Origin: UBA6197 sp047638075
Lineage (GTDB): Bacteria > Pseudomonadota > Alphaproteobacteria > Rhodobacterales > Rhodobacteraceae
Length of the DNA stretch: 64,000 bases
Direction of reading: 5' to 3'
Assembly: GCF_047638075.1 (NCBI RefSeq)
Contig: NZ_JBLJBV010000036.1
Span: forward strand, 14,217 to 78,216
The notes under the pieces are model-generated. The model searched no databases. It saw nothing but the letters and a program-made list of their open reading frames with translations, and was not told where the DNA came from. The first letter of the stretch is position 1, and each line of letters starts with the position of its first letter. Shown here piece after piece: positions 34,656 through 43,921 of this stretch. The translations under genes were made by a program, and so were the position numbers.

Positions 34656-35239
34656 TCTGCCCTCCTCTCTGGTTGTGCCAACTCAAACCTTCGCCCTTCG
34701 GCAAAGCGCCCTTCATGAAGTTCGATCGACAATCGTTCCTGTCCCTGCACATCAGGCAAAGGCTCGATCGTGGCCAACGCGCCGTAATCATCCGCCACCG
34801 CCCGTAGCAGGCCCGTGGCGATGGCGCCCCAACCCTTCAGATTACCCCTTATCGTCAAAGTGAAACGGCCGCCCGAATGGACCCACAAGGTTAGGGCGGG
34901 CAGATCAAGATCCGGCAACGCCAACAGCCCCCTGCCCTGTAATTCATCCAGCGACATCAGAAAATCAGCGTAGTCAATCCCACCAAAGCGCAGCAAACGG
35001 CGCAGGGGTTCATGGGTAACCAGAAACGACCCCAGATCTTCCAGCAGCGCCACGCGCGCCTTATCCAACCTGCTGGCGGCTGCTGCCAGAACAGCTTCGG
35101 TCACGGCATCATCATAGTGCAACATCGCCTCAAACCCGTCTGTTCCCAGCTCGGCGGTCGCGGCAACATCGGCCCACAATGCCGTGCCGTAGGTTTCGCG
35201 CAGAAAACACTGGATCGAACGGTTTATAAGACCGTGCAT
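34652..35239 (-). CDS. H-NOX-like heme-NO-binding-domain protein lacking the heme ligand
   Basis: This 195-residue cytosolic protein has the H-NOX fold pattern from its first residues (MHGLINRSIQCFLRETYG) through LLEDLGSFLVTHEPLRRLLRFGG and FLMSLDELQGRGLL to a C-terminal alpha/beta part. At the proximal-ligand position the family has His in LDELH; here codon 34939-34937 is CAG, giving Gln101. The heme-propionate YxSxR motif also appears lost (the aligned stretch reads IRGNL). Heme or NO binding of the usual kind is therefore doubtful. It overlaps the HNOBA-GGDEF gene, which usually receives the H-NOX signal. Confidence 0.82.
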   Translation of the reverse strand: MHGLINRSIQCFLRETYGTALWADVAATAELGTDGFEAMLHYDDAVTEAVLAAAASRLDKARVALLEDLGSFLVTHEPLRRLLRFGGIDYADFLMSLDELQGRGLLALPDLDLPALTLWVHSGGRFTLTIRGNLKGWGAIATGLLRAVADDYGALATIEPLPDVQGQERLSIELHEGRFAEGRRFELAQPERRAE

Positions 35240-35393
35240 TTAAGCCACCCTCAAAGACAACCTTCACCCTAGACCCTGTCAGTTAAGAAACTGCCAATAG
35301 CTGCGAAGGACAATGCAGGCGCGATCCGGGCCCTGTTAAGGCGCCATGCCCTCGCCAAGGGGCCCACCTAATATAGTGCCCGAGAACGCGCAG

Positions 35394-36107
35394 TCAGCGG
35401 TTTTGCGCTGCCAACCACTCTGGGAGTGTCCCGATATCGGGCAAGATAAAATCAGCAAACGGCGTCAGATCTTCGGCAGTGGCGGGGCCGGTCAGCACCC
35501 CCAACGCCACCATTCCCGCAGCGTGACCCGCCGCCAAATCATGGCGGCTGTCGCCAACCATCGCCACAGCCGCAGGGGAAATATCCATTGCTTTCGCAAA
35601 GGCCAGCAATTGCCCGGGTTCTGGTTTTGCGCCGTGCCCGCTGTCATATCCGGCAACAAAATCGAACAGATCAGCGACCCCCGCCTGCGCTAAATGCCTG
35701 CGCGCCGGCGTTTCGGAATCGTTGGTGGCCAACCCCAGACGCACCCCCTGCGCCCGCAACCCCGCCAGTAGCGGCCGTAGCGGCACCGCCTGAACCAACG
35801 GTACATCTTCTGCACGAATATTCATCCAACCAATCAGACGATCAGCCGTCCATCCGCGCAAATAGGGCAAAAGATATGCCGCGATCACCTCAGACGTGCT
35901 TGCGATGACAGGGCTATGGGGAAGAAAGAACCCCGGCTGGCCCGATTGCGGAAAAACATAGCCGATAGCGGCCCCAAGCCGGACAGCGCCCTCCACCCGG
36001 CCCTCGGCCAATTCCATCAGCACATCATGCGCCCAATTACCCCATGTTGCGGTAAAGTCGAACAGTGTGCCGTCCTTGTCGAACAAAATTCCCTTTATCG
36101 GGGGCAT
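35394..36107 (-). CDS. HAD-superfamily hydrolase, phosphoglycolate-phosphatase-like
   Basis: This 237-residue cytosolic HAD phosphatase shows motif I as FDKDGTLFDF (DxDGT), motif II as LATNDSE, the Lys region as GAKPEPGQLLAF, and motif IV as VAMVGDSRHDLAAG. A helical cap lies between about residues 15 and 110. AAGGAA precedes the ATG. The natural substrate cannot be read from sequence; relatives dephosphorylate phosphoglycolate or other small sugar phosphates. Confidence 0.88.
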   Translation of the reverse strand: MPPIKGILFDKDGTLFDFTATWGNWAHDVLMELAEGRVEGAVRLGAAIGYVFPQSGQPGFFLPHSPVIASTSEVIAAYLLPYLRGWTADRLIGWMNIRAEDVPLVQAVPLRPLLAGLRAQGVRLGLATNDSETPARRHLAQAGVADLFDFVAGYDSGHGAKPEPGQLLAFAKAMDISPAAVAMVGDSRHDLAAGHAAGMVALGVLTGPATAEDLTPFADFILPDIGTLPEWLAAQNR

Positions 36108-36162
36108 GATTTTTCCTTAGGGTAAATATGCGGGGTTATGGGGCGGGCTGTCGCAACGCGCC

Positions 36163-36444
36163 TCAGGTCCAGTTCGCCATATCCCCGCCGCCCAATGCCA
36201 TGCGTGCCCTCATGGGTTGATCGGGGGCCATCGCGGCACTTTCGGCAAATCCCAGCACCCAATCATCGCGCAGCAACAAAAAGTCCAGCACCGATGCCAG
36301 AAACTCCGGGTCCGCCGCACGGGCGCGCACCTCGGCCACAGTGGCGCCGCTAGCCCCCAAAAATGCGCCGAACACCTCATCATCCGCTGCCATCCACCCC
36401 AAGGCCTGCAATGCTACCGTTTGCGCAATATCTTGCCGCATCAT
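36163..36444 (-). CDS. DUF3572 domain-containing protein
   Basis: This 93-residue all-helical cytosolic protein matches the DUF3572 pattern: QTVALQALGWMAADDEVFGAFLGASG, then DPEFLASVLDFLLLRDDWVLGFAE. The family is restricted largely to alphaproteobacteria and its function is unknown. It is divergent from pleD with a 49-bp gap, an arrangement repeatedly seen in this order, which hints at shared regulation. Confidence 0.88.
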   Translation of the reverse strand: MMRQDIAQTVALQALGWMAADDEVFGAFLGASGATVAEVRARAADPEFLASVLDFLLLRDDWVLGFAESAAMAPDQPMRARMALGGGDMANWT

Positions 36445-36493
36445 TATCCGGACTCTCCATCAGAAAGGGTTTGTTAACCATTTAGAAGGCAGG

Positions 36494-37939
36494 ATGACGG
36501 TGAGAGCTGTGGCAGTAAAGGGAGCGCGTGGTACCGTGGCAGGAAAAATCCTGATCGTGGACGATGTGGCGACGAATCGTATCGTGCTGAAAGTGAAACT
36601 TTCCGGCGCGCGCTATGACACGGTTCAGGCCAGCACCGGCGAAGCCGCGCTGCGTGTTGCGCTGCGCGAACGGCCGGATCTGATCGTGCTGGACATGCAA
36701 CTGCCGGATATGGACGGCGTCGATGTCTGCGCACTCCTGAAGGCAGATCCCGTGACGCAATCCATTCCGGTGATCATGATTGCGGCCATTGGCACCGGGT
36801 CTGCACGGCTTGCGGCGTTGCGGGCGGGTGCGGATGATTTTCTGCCTAAGCCGCTGGATGAATTGATCTTGCTTGCGCGGCTGCGCAGCCTGCTGCGCGC
36901 GCGTGAAACCGACGCCGAATTGCGCGCGCGCGAATCCACCTGCCGCGATATGGGCTTTGCCGAACCGCCCCAAGGCTTTGCCCCCCCGGCCCAAATTGCC
37001 CTTGTCGCCGCCAACCGCGAGGCGACGATGGCTTGGAAAATGGCGCTGTCGCGGCAATTGCCGCGCAATCAGTTCGCCAGCATGTCCCGTGATGAGGCGC
37101 TAACGGATACCGCGGGCCTTCACCGTCCTGATGCTTTCATCATTGCCGCTGACATCAATCATCCGGGCGATGGCTTGCGGCTGATGTCCGAACTACGCTC
37201 GCGACCCGGTACGCGCCACGCCGTTATCTGCATTGCACTGCCTCAGGGTCAGCGTGAAACTGCTGCGATGGCGCTGGATCTGGGTGCCAGCGACCTGATT
37301 GCAGCGGATCTGGGCATGCCGGTGCAGGCCGAAGAGGCCGCCTTGCGGCTTCGCAGTCAATTGGCGCGCAAACGCACCCGCGATCGGCAGCGCGCCAGCG
37401 TGGCCGATGGCTTGCGGCTGGCAGCGACTGACCCGCTTACCGGCCTCTACAATCGCCGTTATGCGCTTCCCCATCTTGCGCGGATTGCCGATAAGGCACG
37501 CAGTACGGGGCGGCAATTTGCCGTCATGGCGCTGGATCTGGATCTATTCAAAACGGTCAATGACACCTGGGGGCACGCGGCTGGCGATGCGGTGTTGATC
37601 GAGGTGGCCGCCCGTCTGACCCATAACCTTCGTGAAATGGACCTTGTCGCCCGTATCGGGGGTGAGGAGTTTCTTGTCGTCATGCCCGAAACCACAATAG
37701 CGGCCGCCCGTATCGCAGCTGAACGTCTTTGTCGGGCCGTCAACGAACATCCGGTGCAATTACCAGCCGGCCGCGGCAATATTTGGGTCACCATGTCGAT
37801 CGGGCTGGCCATAAGCCGTATCACCGACGGCACGCCCGAGGTGGACAGCCTGTTGCAACAGGCCGATAGCGCCCTGCTGCAAGCCAAGGCCGAAGGCCGC
37901 AACCAGGTCGCTGTTATCAAAAGCCCGACTGCGGCCTGA
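36494..37939 (+). CDS. pleD: PleD family two-receiver diguanylate cyclase response regulator
   Basis: This 481-residue protein has REC1 (ILIVDDVATNRIVLKVKL, phosphoacceptor Asp in LIVLDMQLPDMDG), a degenerate REC2 (about residues 165-290), and a C-terminal GGDEF domain with active motif GGEEF. The I-site REMD lies five residues before it. Phosphorylation should drive dimerisation and c-di-GMP synthesis, as for Caulobacter PleD in polar differentiation. The ATG at 36494 has AAGG upstream. A GTG at 36536 would start directly at AGKILIVDD, as in many homologues, and may be the true start. It is the second diguanylate cyclase gene within 3 kb. Confidence 0.93.
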   Translation: MTVRAVAVKGARGTVAGKILIVDDVATNRIVLKVKLSGARYDTVQASTGEAALRVALRERPDLIVLDMQLPDMDGVDVCALLKADPVTQSIPVIMIAAIGTGSARLAALRAGADDFLPKPLDELILLARLRSLLRARETDAELRARESTCRDMGFAEPPQGFAPPAQIALVAANREATMAWKMALSRQLPRNQFASMSRDEALTDTAGLHRPDAFIIAADINHPGDGLRLMSELRSRPGTRHAVICIALPQGQRETAAMALDLGASDLIAADLGMPVQAEEAALRLRSQLARKRTRDRQRASVADGLRLAATDPLTGLYNRRYALPHLARIADKARSTGRQFAVMALDLDLFKTVNDTWGHAAGDAVLIEVAARLTHNLREMDLVARIGGEEFLVVMPETTIAAARIAAERLCRAVNEHPVQLPAGRGNIWVTMSIGLAISRITDGTPEVDSLLQQADSALLQAKAEGRNQVAVIKSPTAA

Positions 37940-38238
37940 ATCTCCGCTTGAATGATCTGGTGATATGGCCCCATCTGAGGAATGGGCGAAATATCACCGG
38001 GCAGATATATCGCCCTATCGTCATGATGCCGCAGACCGGCAGGGCGTCTGGAAACCGCCCTGCTCAGCACATGCGCCAAAAACGCGACGCACGGCAGAGC
38101 GCCCGACTGTCCTGTAGTGGCAAGCCTGGCACGCCGGTATGAACCAGACTGTCCTCCGCCAGAATTGCCAAAGCTGTTTTCTTGGCAATGCCGTCCCGAT
38201 CATGAGATGTCGAAACGCCCCTTGGCACAGGGTCGGGT
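37940..38238. other. Intergenic region between convergent pleD and argF
   Basis: About 300 bp where two genes converge. No protein family was recognised in any frame. A weak hairpin, GCCAA/TTGGC at about 38167-38187, is the only visible structure and is not a convincing terminator. Confidence 0.35.
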
Positions 38239-39165
38239 TTACCGCCCCAGGCACCAGCGCATGATTGCCTTTTGTGCGTGCAGGCGGTTTTCGGCCTCAT
38301 CGAAAATGACAGAATGCGGACCATCCATAACCGCGCTTGTGGCTTCGTCATTGCGGTGCGCGGGCAGGCAATGCATGAACAGGGCATCCGGTTTTGCCTT
38401 GGCCATCAGCGCCTCATTGACCTGATAGCCACGCAATTGGTTGTGGCGCCGTTCCTTGGCTGACTCAGGATCATGCATCGAGACCCAAGTATCGGTAACC
38501 ACAAGATCGGCACCCTCGACCGCGCGGGCAGGGTCACGTTCGATCACCGCATTGACCCCTTTCGAGCGCGCGAAATCAAGCCACTCGGGCTCGGGGTCCA
38601 GCGCTTTTGGCCCGGTGAATGTCAAATCAAAACCGAATTGCCCGGCGGCATGCAGAAAGCTGGCACAAACGTTGTTGCCATCACCCGACCAGACCACCTT
38701 TTTACCCCTGATCGGGCCGCGGTGCTCTTCGTAGGTCATCACATCGGCCATGATCTGGCAGGGGTGGGTACGGTTCGTCAGCCCATTGATGACCGGCACA
38801 GAGGCGTGCTCGGCCATCTCTTGCAAGGTAGCCTCTTCAAACGTGCGGATCATGATCAGGTCAACATAGCGCGACAGAACACGCGCGGTATCGGCAATGG
38901 TTTCGCCGTGACCCAGTTGCATCTCCTTGCCCGACAGCACCATCGTCTGCCCCCCCATCTGCCGCACGCCCACATCAAACGAGACGCGGGTCCGGGTCGA
39001 GGGTTTTTCAAAGATCAGCGCAACCATACGATCCGCAAGCGGCTGATCGGCATCGGGGGTGCCTTTGGGCTGGCCGTTGCGCGCATCTTTCATCGCGCGG
39101 GCCTGATTGATCATGGTGCGCAGGTCAGCAGGGGCGGTGGTATGAATATCAAGAAAGTGTTTCAT
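38239..39165 (-). CDS. argF: Ornithine carbamoyltransferase
   Basis: This 308-residue enzyme makes citrulline from ornithine and carbamoyl phosphate in arginine synthesis. The carbamoyl-phosphate motif FEKPSTRTRVSF and the catalytic HCLPAHRNDEA motif are both present, as is VVWSGDGNNVCASFLHAA. AAGG lies 8 bp before the ATG. It follows argD on the same strand after 222 bp, a common alphaproteobacterial pair. Confidence 0.97.
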   Translation of the reverse strand: MKHFLDIHTTAPADLRTMINQARAMKDARNGQPKGTPDADQPLADRMVALIFEKPSTRTRVSFDVGVRQMGGQTMVLSGKEMQLGHGETIADTARVLSRYVDLIMIRTFEEATLQEMAEHASVPVINGLTNRTHPCQIMADVMTYEEHRGPIRGKKVVWSGDGNNVCASFLHAAGQFGFDLTFTGPKALDPEPEWLDFARSKGVNAVIERDPARAVEGADLVVTDTWVSMHDPESAKERRHNQLRGYQVNEALMAKAKPDALFMHCLPAHRNDEATSAVMDGPHSVIFDEAENRLHAQKAIMRWCLGR

Positions 39166-39387
39166 CTGTCAGGCCTTCGGTAAGGGCAGAGCAAGGGGAC
39201 GATCACGCCCCCTTCACCCGAAAATATGTGAACATCATCAACAAGATCAGGCAAAGCGCGTTACATCACCAGCGCTGGTATATGGCGCGCATGGGTGCTG
39301 GCATGGCATTGGGCAAGGCCTGATCGTCGGCAGGTGCGCACCGCGCAATCCTTACCGAAAGCCCGCGCCGGAGGCATGATCCTTTGG

Positions 39388-40569
39388 TCACGCAACATTG
39401 CGGGCAAGGTCGGTTGCGGCACGGTCTAGCCGGGCGATGGCATCGGATATTTCAGCATCGGAAATGGTCAGTGCGGGCAGAAGCCGCAGCACATTGTCAG
39501 CGGCAGGCACGGTCAGAAGGTGCTGGGTATAGGCAGCGTTGACCATATCAACGGGGGCGCATTTGCATTTGAGGCCCAGCATCAGGCCCATGCCCCGGAC
39601 GGCTTCGAACACGTCGGGGTGTGCGGCGACCAGACCTTCCAGCTTTTGCCGCATCAGCGCGGATTTGCGGCTGACCTCGGCCAGAAAGGCGGGGTCGGTG
39701 ACAATCTCCATCACCCGCGTCCCAACGGCGCAAGCCAAGGGGTTGCCGCCATAGGTGGAGCCGTGGCTGCCCACGGTCATGCAGGCCGCCACGCGTTCAG
39801 TGGCCAGCACCGCGCCCAACGGAAAGCCGCCGCCGATACCTTTGGCGACCATCATGATATCGGGCGCGATCCCGGCCCATTCATGCGCAAACAGCCGGCC
39901 CGTGCGGCCCATGCCGCATTGGACCTCATCAAGGATCAAGAGCGCGCCGGTTTCATCGCAAAGCGCGCGCAACCCTTTCAGGCATTGATCGGGCAGCGCG
40001 CGAATGCCGCCCTCGCCCTGCACCGGTTCGACCCAGACGGCGGCGGTGCGGTTGGTCAGGGCGGTGCGCAGAGCCTCGAGGTCGCCCCATTTCAAATGGG
40101 TAAAGCCGGGCAGCAGGGGGCCAAAACCCTTGGTCATTTTTTCAGACCCGGCCGCGGCAATGGCGGCAGAAGAGCGGCCGTGGAACGCACCTTCGAAGGT
40201 AATGATTTCCACGCGCTCGGGGTCGCCTTGGTCAAACCAGTATTTGCGGGCCATCTTGACCGCAAGTTCAGCGGCCTCAGTGCCGGAATTGGTAAAAAAC
40301 ACGCTGTCGGCAAAGGTGTGTTCAACCAGCAGATCGGCCAGCTTTTCCTGTTGCGCGATGTGATAGAGGTTCGAAACATGCCACAGCTTGCCCGCCTGTT
40401 CCGTCAGCGCCGCAACCAGATCGGGGTTGGCGTGGCCCAGCGAATTCACCGCAATGCCGGCGCCAAGGTCAAGGTAGCGAGTGCCATCCTCGGTCTCAAG
40501 CCAGGAGCCATGGCCCCGGATGAAGGTCAGGGGGGCGCGGTTGTAGGTCGGCAAAACAGAAGCAATCAT
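39388..40569 (-). CDS. argD: Acetylornithine/succinyldiaminopimelate aminotransferase
   Basis: This 393-residue class III PLP enzyme transaminates N-acetylglutamate semialdehyde to acetylornithine. The PLP Lys lies in MMVAKGIGGGFPLGA, the Asp in LILDEVQCGMGRTG, and the phosphate contacts in NSGTEAAE and HGSTYGGNPLA. GGAG precedes the ATG at 40569; the longer frame adds no family sequence. The adjacent argF supports an arginine role. Confidence 0.96.
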   Translation of the reverse strand: MIASVLPTYNRAPLTFIRGHGSWLETEDGTRYLDLGAGIAVNSLGHANPDLVAALTEQAGKLWHVSNLYHIAQQEKLADLLVEHTFADSVFFTNSGTEAAELAVKMARKYWFDQGDPERVEIITFEGAFHGRSSAAIAAAGSEKMTKGFGPLLPGFTHLKWGDLEALRTALTNRTAAVWVEPVQGEGGIRALPDQCLKGLRALCDETGALLILDEVQCGMGRTGRLFAHEWAGIAPDIMMVAKGIGGGFPLGAVLATERVAACMTVGSHGSTYGGNPLACAVGTRVMEIVTDPAFLAEVSRKSALMRQKLEGLVAAHPDVFEAVRGMGLMLGLKCKCAPVDMVNAAYTQHLLTVPAADNVLRLLPALTISDAEISDAIARLDRAATDLARNVA

Positions 40570-40768
40570 TGCAAGGACTCCGGCAAGCAAGGCCAATGGG
40601 TGCAACAAGCCCGGTAGGGCTGTCAACGATTTGCGGCGCGATGTGGCACGATTTTGATATTTTAACGCAAGATCGGGGTGCACCGGGGGTGCGAGGTGCC
40701 TGAGCCGGCCAAGAGCGGCTATCTTTGATGAGTATTTAGGCCAAAAAAAAGCCTGGTGGCCGGATCGG

Positions 40769-41590
40769 TCAGGGTTTCATCCGGGCGCCGGATTTCAGCA
40801 GCCGCCAGCACATCAAAAGAACCAACGCCAGGATGGAGATCGTGACGGCAAACCCTTGCCACGGCGAGGCATCGGATGCGCCGACAAGCCCGTAGCGCGC
40901 GCCGTCGATCAGGTAGAAGATTGGATTCCAGTAGGTGATGGTCCGAAAGGTCGGGGGGAGCACCTCGACAGAGTAGAAGGTGCCCGACAGAAAAGACAAC
41001 GGCGTGACAATGAAATTTGTGATCATGGCCATCTGGTCGAATTTGTTGGCCCAGATCCCCGCCAATATGCCCAGACCGCCCAGCAGGGACGCGCCCAAAA
41101 GAACGAATGTCAGCGCCCAGAGCGGGTGCGCGGGCCCCTGCCCCAGCACCAGCGCCATGCCCGCCCCGATTGCAACCGCCACCATCAGCGCGCGCGCAAC
41201 CGAGCCTGCCAGATAGCCGATGACCAGTTCCGCCGCCGAGAGGGGCGGCATCAGCGTATCGACGATATTGCCCTGCACTTTGGCGATAACAATGGATGAC
41301 GAGGTGTTGGCAAAGGCGTTCTGGATCACCGACATCATCAGGATGCCGGGGGCGAGAAAGGCGAGATACGGCAGGCCCATCACATCGGCACGGCCTTTGC
41401 CGAAGGCAAGCGCGAATACCGTCACAAACAGTGCCGCCGTGGCCAGGGGCGCCAGAACCGTTTGCTGCCAGACCGAAAGAAAGCGGCGTATTTCGCGCGC
41501 CGACAACATGCCAAGGCCCAGCCAATTAATTCGGCCAAAGCGCCGCACACCCATTTGACGCACGGTTTGGTGATGCGTGGTATTGCTCAT
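40769..41590 (-). CDS. ABC-2 type transporter permease (YadH-like)
   Basis: This 273-residue inner-membrane permease has six hydrophobic segments and the ABC-2 pattern (FLAPGILMMSVIQNAFANTSSSIVIAKVQGNIVDTLMPPLSAAELVIGYLAG). The late YWNPIFYLIDGARYGLVG stretch matches the YadH/NodJ-like group of exporters. No ATPase partner is in the window, so it is either paired with a distant gene or the partner lies elsewhere. GGAAGGG precedes the ATG. Substrate unknown. Confidence 0.9.
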   Translation of the reverse strand: MSNTTHHQTVRQMGVRRFGRINWLGLGMLSAREIRRFLSVWQQTVLAPLATAALFVTVFALAFGKGRADVMGLPYLAFLAPGILMMSVIQNAFANTSSSIVIAKVQGNIVDTLMPPLSAAELVIGYLAGSVARALMVAVAIGAGMALVLGQGPAHPLWALTFVLLGASLLGGLGILAGIWANKFDQMAMITNFIVTPLSFLSGTFYSVEVLPPTFRTITYWNPIFYLIDGARYGLVGASDASPWQGFAVTISILALVLLMCWRLLKSGARMKP

Positions 41591-41730
41591 TTAGATGCCC
41601 TTCCGTGTGGCTTGGACTTGATTTCGGCCCTCTGTCCTTGTATCTCGGCACGTCCCGAATAAAATAGGGGGCAAGCGAAATTACCCCCTCACCCCGGATC
41701 GATGCCGGGGCGAAATGCGGAAAGGCTATC

Positions 41731-42360
41731 ATGTCCTGGACCGATGAACGCGTCGAGACGTTGAAAAAGATGTGGGCGGAGGGCCAATCGGCCAGCCAGA
41801 TCGCCAAGGAATTGGGCGGTGTCACCCGCAATGCGGTGATTGGCAAGGTGCATCGCCTTGGCCTGTCGAACCGCGTGAGCGGCGCGGCGGAACCCACGCC
41901 AACCCCCGCGCCCGCACCCAAACCGGTGCGCGCGCAGGCCGAACCGCCGCAAGAGGCTGCCACCCCCGAGGCGCCGACGGCGCGCCCTGCGGCTGCGGCC
42001 ACGCCCAAGCCTGAGCCAAAACCTGTGCCCCAGGCCGCGCGCCCCGAGCCTGCGCCGACCCCGGTCGTGGTGCCGATGCGCAAGCAGATCATTCCCGCAG
42101 GCCAGCCGCTACCGCCGCAGCCTTCGGCCAATGAAATCAGCCCCGAGACGCTCGCCTCGGTGCGCGAGGTTGAGAAAAAGGCGATGAAGATCAGCCTGAT
42201 GGAGCTGACCGAGCGGACCTGCAAATGGCCGATCGGTGACCCGGCGACCGAACAGTTCTGGTTTTGCGGCCTGCCCAGCCAGCCCGGCAAACCCTATTGC
42301 GAGGCGCATGTCAGCGTGGCCTTCCAGCCGATGAGCGCAAGGCGCGACCGCCGGCGCTGA
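41731..42360 (+). CDS. gcrA: Cell-cycle regulator GcrA
   Basis: This 209-residue DNA-binding regulator acts with sigma-70 at GANTC sites methylated by CcrM. The N-terminal family block MSWTDERVETLKKMWAEG-QSASQIAKELGG and the helix NAVIGKVHRLGLSNR are conserved. A long Pro/Ala-rich disordered linker (about residues 50-120) leads to a C-terminal Cys-containing domain (TCKWPIGDP...FWFCGLP...KPYCEAHV) that contacts sigma. GGAAAGG precedes the ATG. GcrA is diagnostic for alphaproteobacteria. It is followed by rimO on the same strand. Confidence 0.96.
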   Translation: MSWTDERVETLKKMWAEGQSASQIAKELGGVTRNAVIGKVHRLGLSNRVSGAAEPTPTPAPAPKPVRAQAEPPQEAATPEAPTARPAAAATPKPEPKPVPQAARPEPAPTPVVVPMRKQIIPAGQPLPPQPSANEISPETLASVREVEKKAMKISLMELTERTCKWPIGDPATEQFWFCGLPSQPGKPYCEAHVSVAFQPMSARRDRRR

Positions 42361-42455
42361 GGGCGAGGTCAGGGCACCCCCCCCGGACCCGCAGCATATT
42401 TCAACCACGACGAAAGCGGCGCCTTTGGGCCCGCTTTTCAATTCGAAAGGCAAAG

Positions 42456-43844
42456 ATGAGCCAGAACCCCCCGAACCTGCGCCCCGATCTGGCGCCGAAA
42501 CCGCAGTTTGACGGTGTGCGGCGCGATGGGCAGCCGACAATCGGGATGGTCAGCCTGGGCTGCCCGAAGGCCTTGGTCGATTCGGAGCGGATATTGACCC
42601 GCCTACGGGCCGAGGGCTATGCGATCAGCCCCGATTATGCGGGCGCGGATGCGGTCATCGTCAACACCTGCGGGTTTCTGGACAGCGCCAAGGCGGAAAG
42701 CCTTGAGGCGATTGGCGAGGCATTGGCCGAAAACGGGCGGGTGATCGTGACCGGCTGTCTGGGCGCCGAGCCGGAGTATATTACCGGGGTTCATCCGTCG
42801 GTGCTGGCGGTGACCGGGCCGCATCAGTATGAGCAGGTTCTGGATGCCGTTCATGGGGCGGTGCCGCCCTCGCCCGACCCGTTCGTGGATTTGCTGCCCG
42901 CCACTGGGGTCAGCCTGACGCCACGCCATTACAGCTATGTGAAAATCTCGGAAGGGTGCAACCACGCGTGCAAGTTCTGCATCATCCCCGATATGCGCGG
43001 CCGTCTGGTCAGCCGGCCAGCCCATGCAGTGCTGCGCGAGGCGGAAAAGCTGGTCGAGGCGGGGGTGCGCGAGCTTTTGGTAATCTCGCAGGATACCAGC
43101 GCCTATGGGCTGGACCGCAAGCATGACCTTAACCCCTGGAAAGGGGGCGAGGTGCGCAGCCATATCACTGATCTTGCGCGCGAAATGGGCCAGCTGGGTG
43201 CCTGGGTGCGGCTGCATTACGTCTACCCCTACCCGCATGTGCGCGACCTGATCCCGCTGATGGCGGACCCGGATTCGGGGATATTGCCCTATCTGGACAT
43301 TCCGTTTCAGCATGCGCACCCGGATGTGCTGCGCCGGATGGCGCGGCCTGCGGCTGCGGCGAAAACGCTGGACGAGATTGCTGCCTGGCGCGCGCAATGC
43401 CCCGACATCACCCTGCGGTCGACCTTTATCGTCGGGTATCCGGGCGAAACGGAAGCCGAGTTCCAGACGCTTCTGGATTGGCTTGATGAGGCGCAATTGG
43501 ACCGGGTGGGTTGTTTTCAGTATGAAAACGTCGCCGGCGCCCGCAGCAACGCGCTGCCCGATCATGTACCCGAAGAGGTTAAGCAGGACCGCTGGGACCG
43601 TTTCATGGCGCGCGCGCAGGCGATTTCCGAGGCAAAGCTGGCCGCCAAGGTCGGGCAGGTGATGCAGGTCATCGTGGATACCGTCGATGATGAGGGCGCG
43701 ACCTGCCGCACCAAGGCCGATGCGCCGGAAATTGACGGCAACCTTTTCATTGACGAGGGGTTCGCGGCGCTGGCCCCCGGCGATATTGTCACGGTGACGG
43801 TGGAAGAGGCGGGCGAATACGACCTCTGGGGGCAACTGGCCTGA
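42456..43844 (+). CDS. rimO: Ribosomal protein S12 methylthiotransferase
   Basis: This 462-residue radical-SAM enzyme adds a methylthio group to Asp of ribosomal protein S12. The N-terminal domain has cluster Cys in SLGCPKALVDSE, VNTCGFLDSA and VTGCLGAEP. The radical-SAM triad is CNHACKFCIIPDMRG, with GYPGETEAEF and a C-terminal TRAM domain (VGQVMQVIVD ... GDIVTVTVEEAGEYDLWG). The ATG at 42456 has AAAGG upstream; frames starting earlier lie inside gcrA and are unsupported. Confidence 0.97.
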   Translation: MSQNPPNLRPDLAPKPQFDGVRRDGQPTIGMVSLGCPKALVDSERILTRLRAEGYAISPDYAGADAVIVNTCGFLDSAKAESLEAIGEALAENGRVIVTGCLGAEPEYITGVHPSVLAVTGPHQYEQVLDAVHGAVPPSPDPFVDLLPATGVSLTPRHYSYVKISEGCNHACKFCIIPDMRGRLVSRPAHAVLREAEKLVEAGVRELLVISQDTSAYGLDRKHDLNPWKGGEVRSHITDLAREMGQLGAWVRLHYVYPYPHVRDLIPLMADPDSGILPYLDIPFQHAHPDVLRRMARPAAAAKTLDEIAAWRAQCPDITLRSTFIVGYPGETEAEFQTLLDWLDEAQLDRVGCFQYENVAGARSNALPDHVPEEVKQDRWDRFMARAQAISEAKLAAKVGQVMQVIVDTVDDEGATCRTKADAPEIDGNLFIDEGFAALAPGDIVTVTVEEAGEYDLWGQLA

Positions 43845-43921
43845 GCGCTGCCCCCCCCTTTTACTTACCCGCCATACCCCTTACATAGCGACCAACAATC
43901 CCACCCGGCAGGAGCATGACC

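Noticed and set aside
40735..40775. Possible terminator after the ABC-2 permease (T8 run on the minus strand)
   Set aside because: The stem before the T-run is only about 3 bp, too weak to call.
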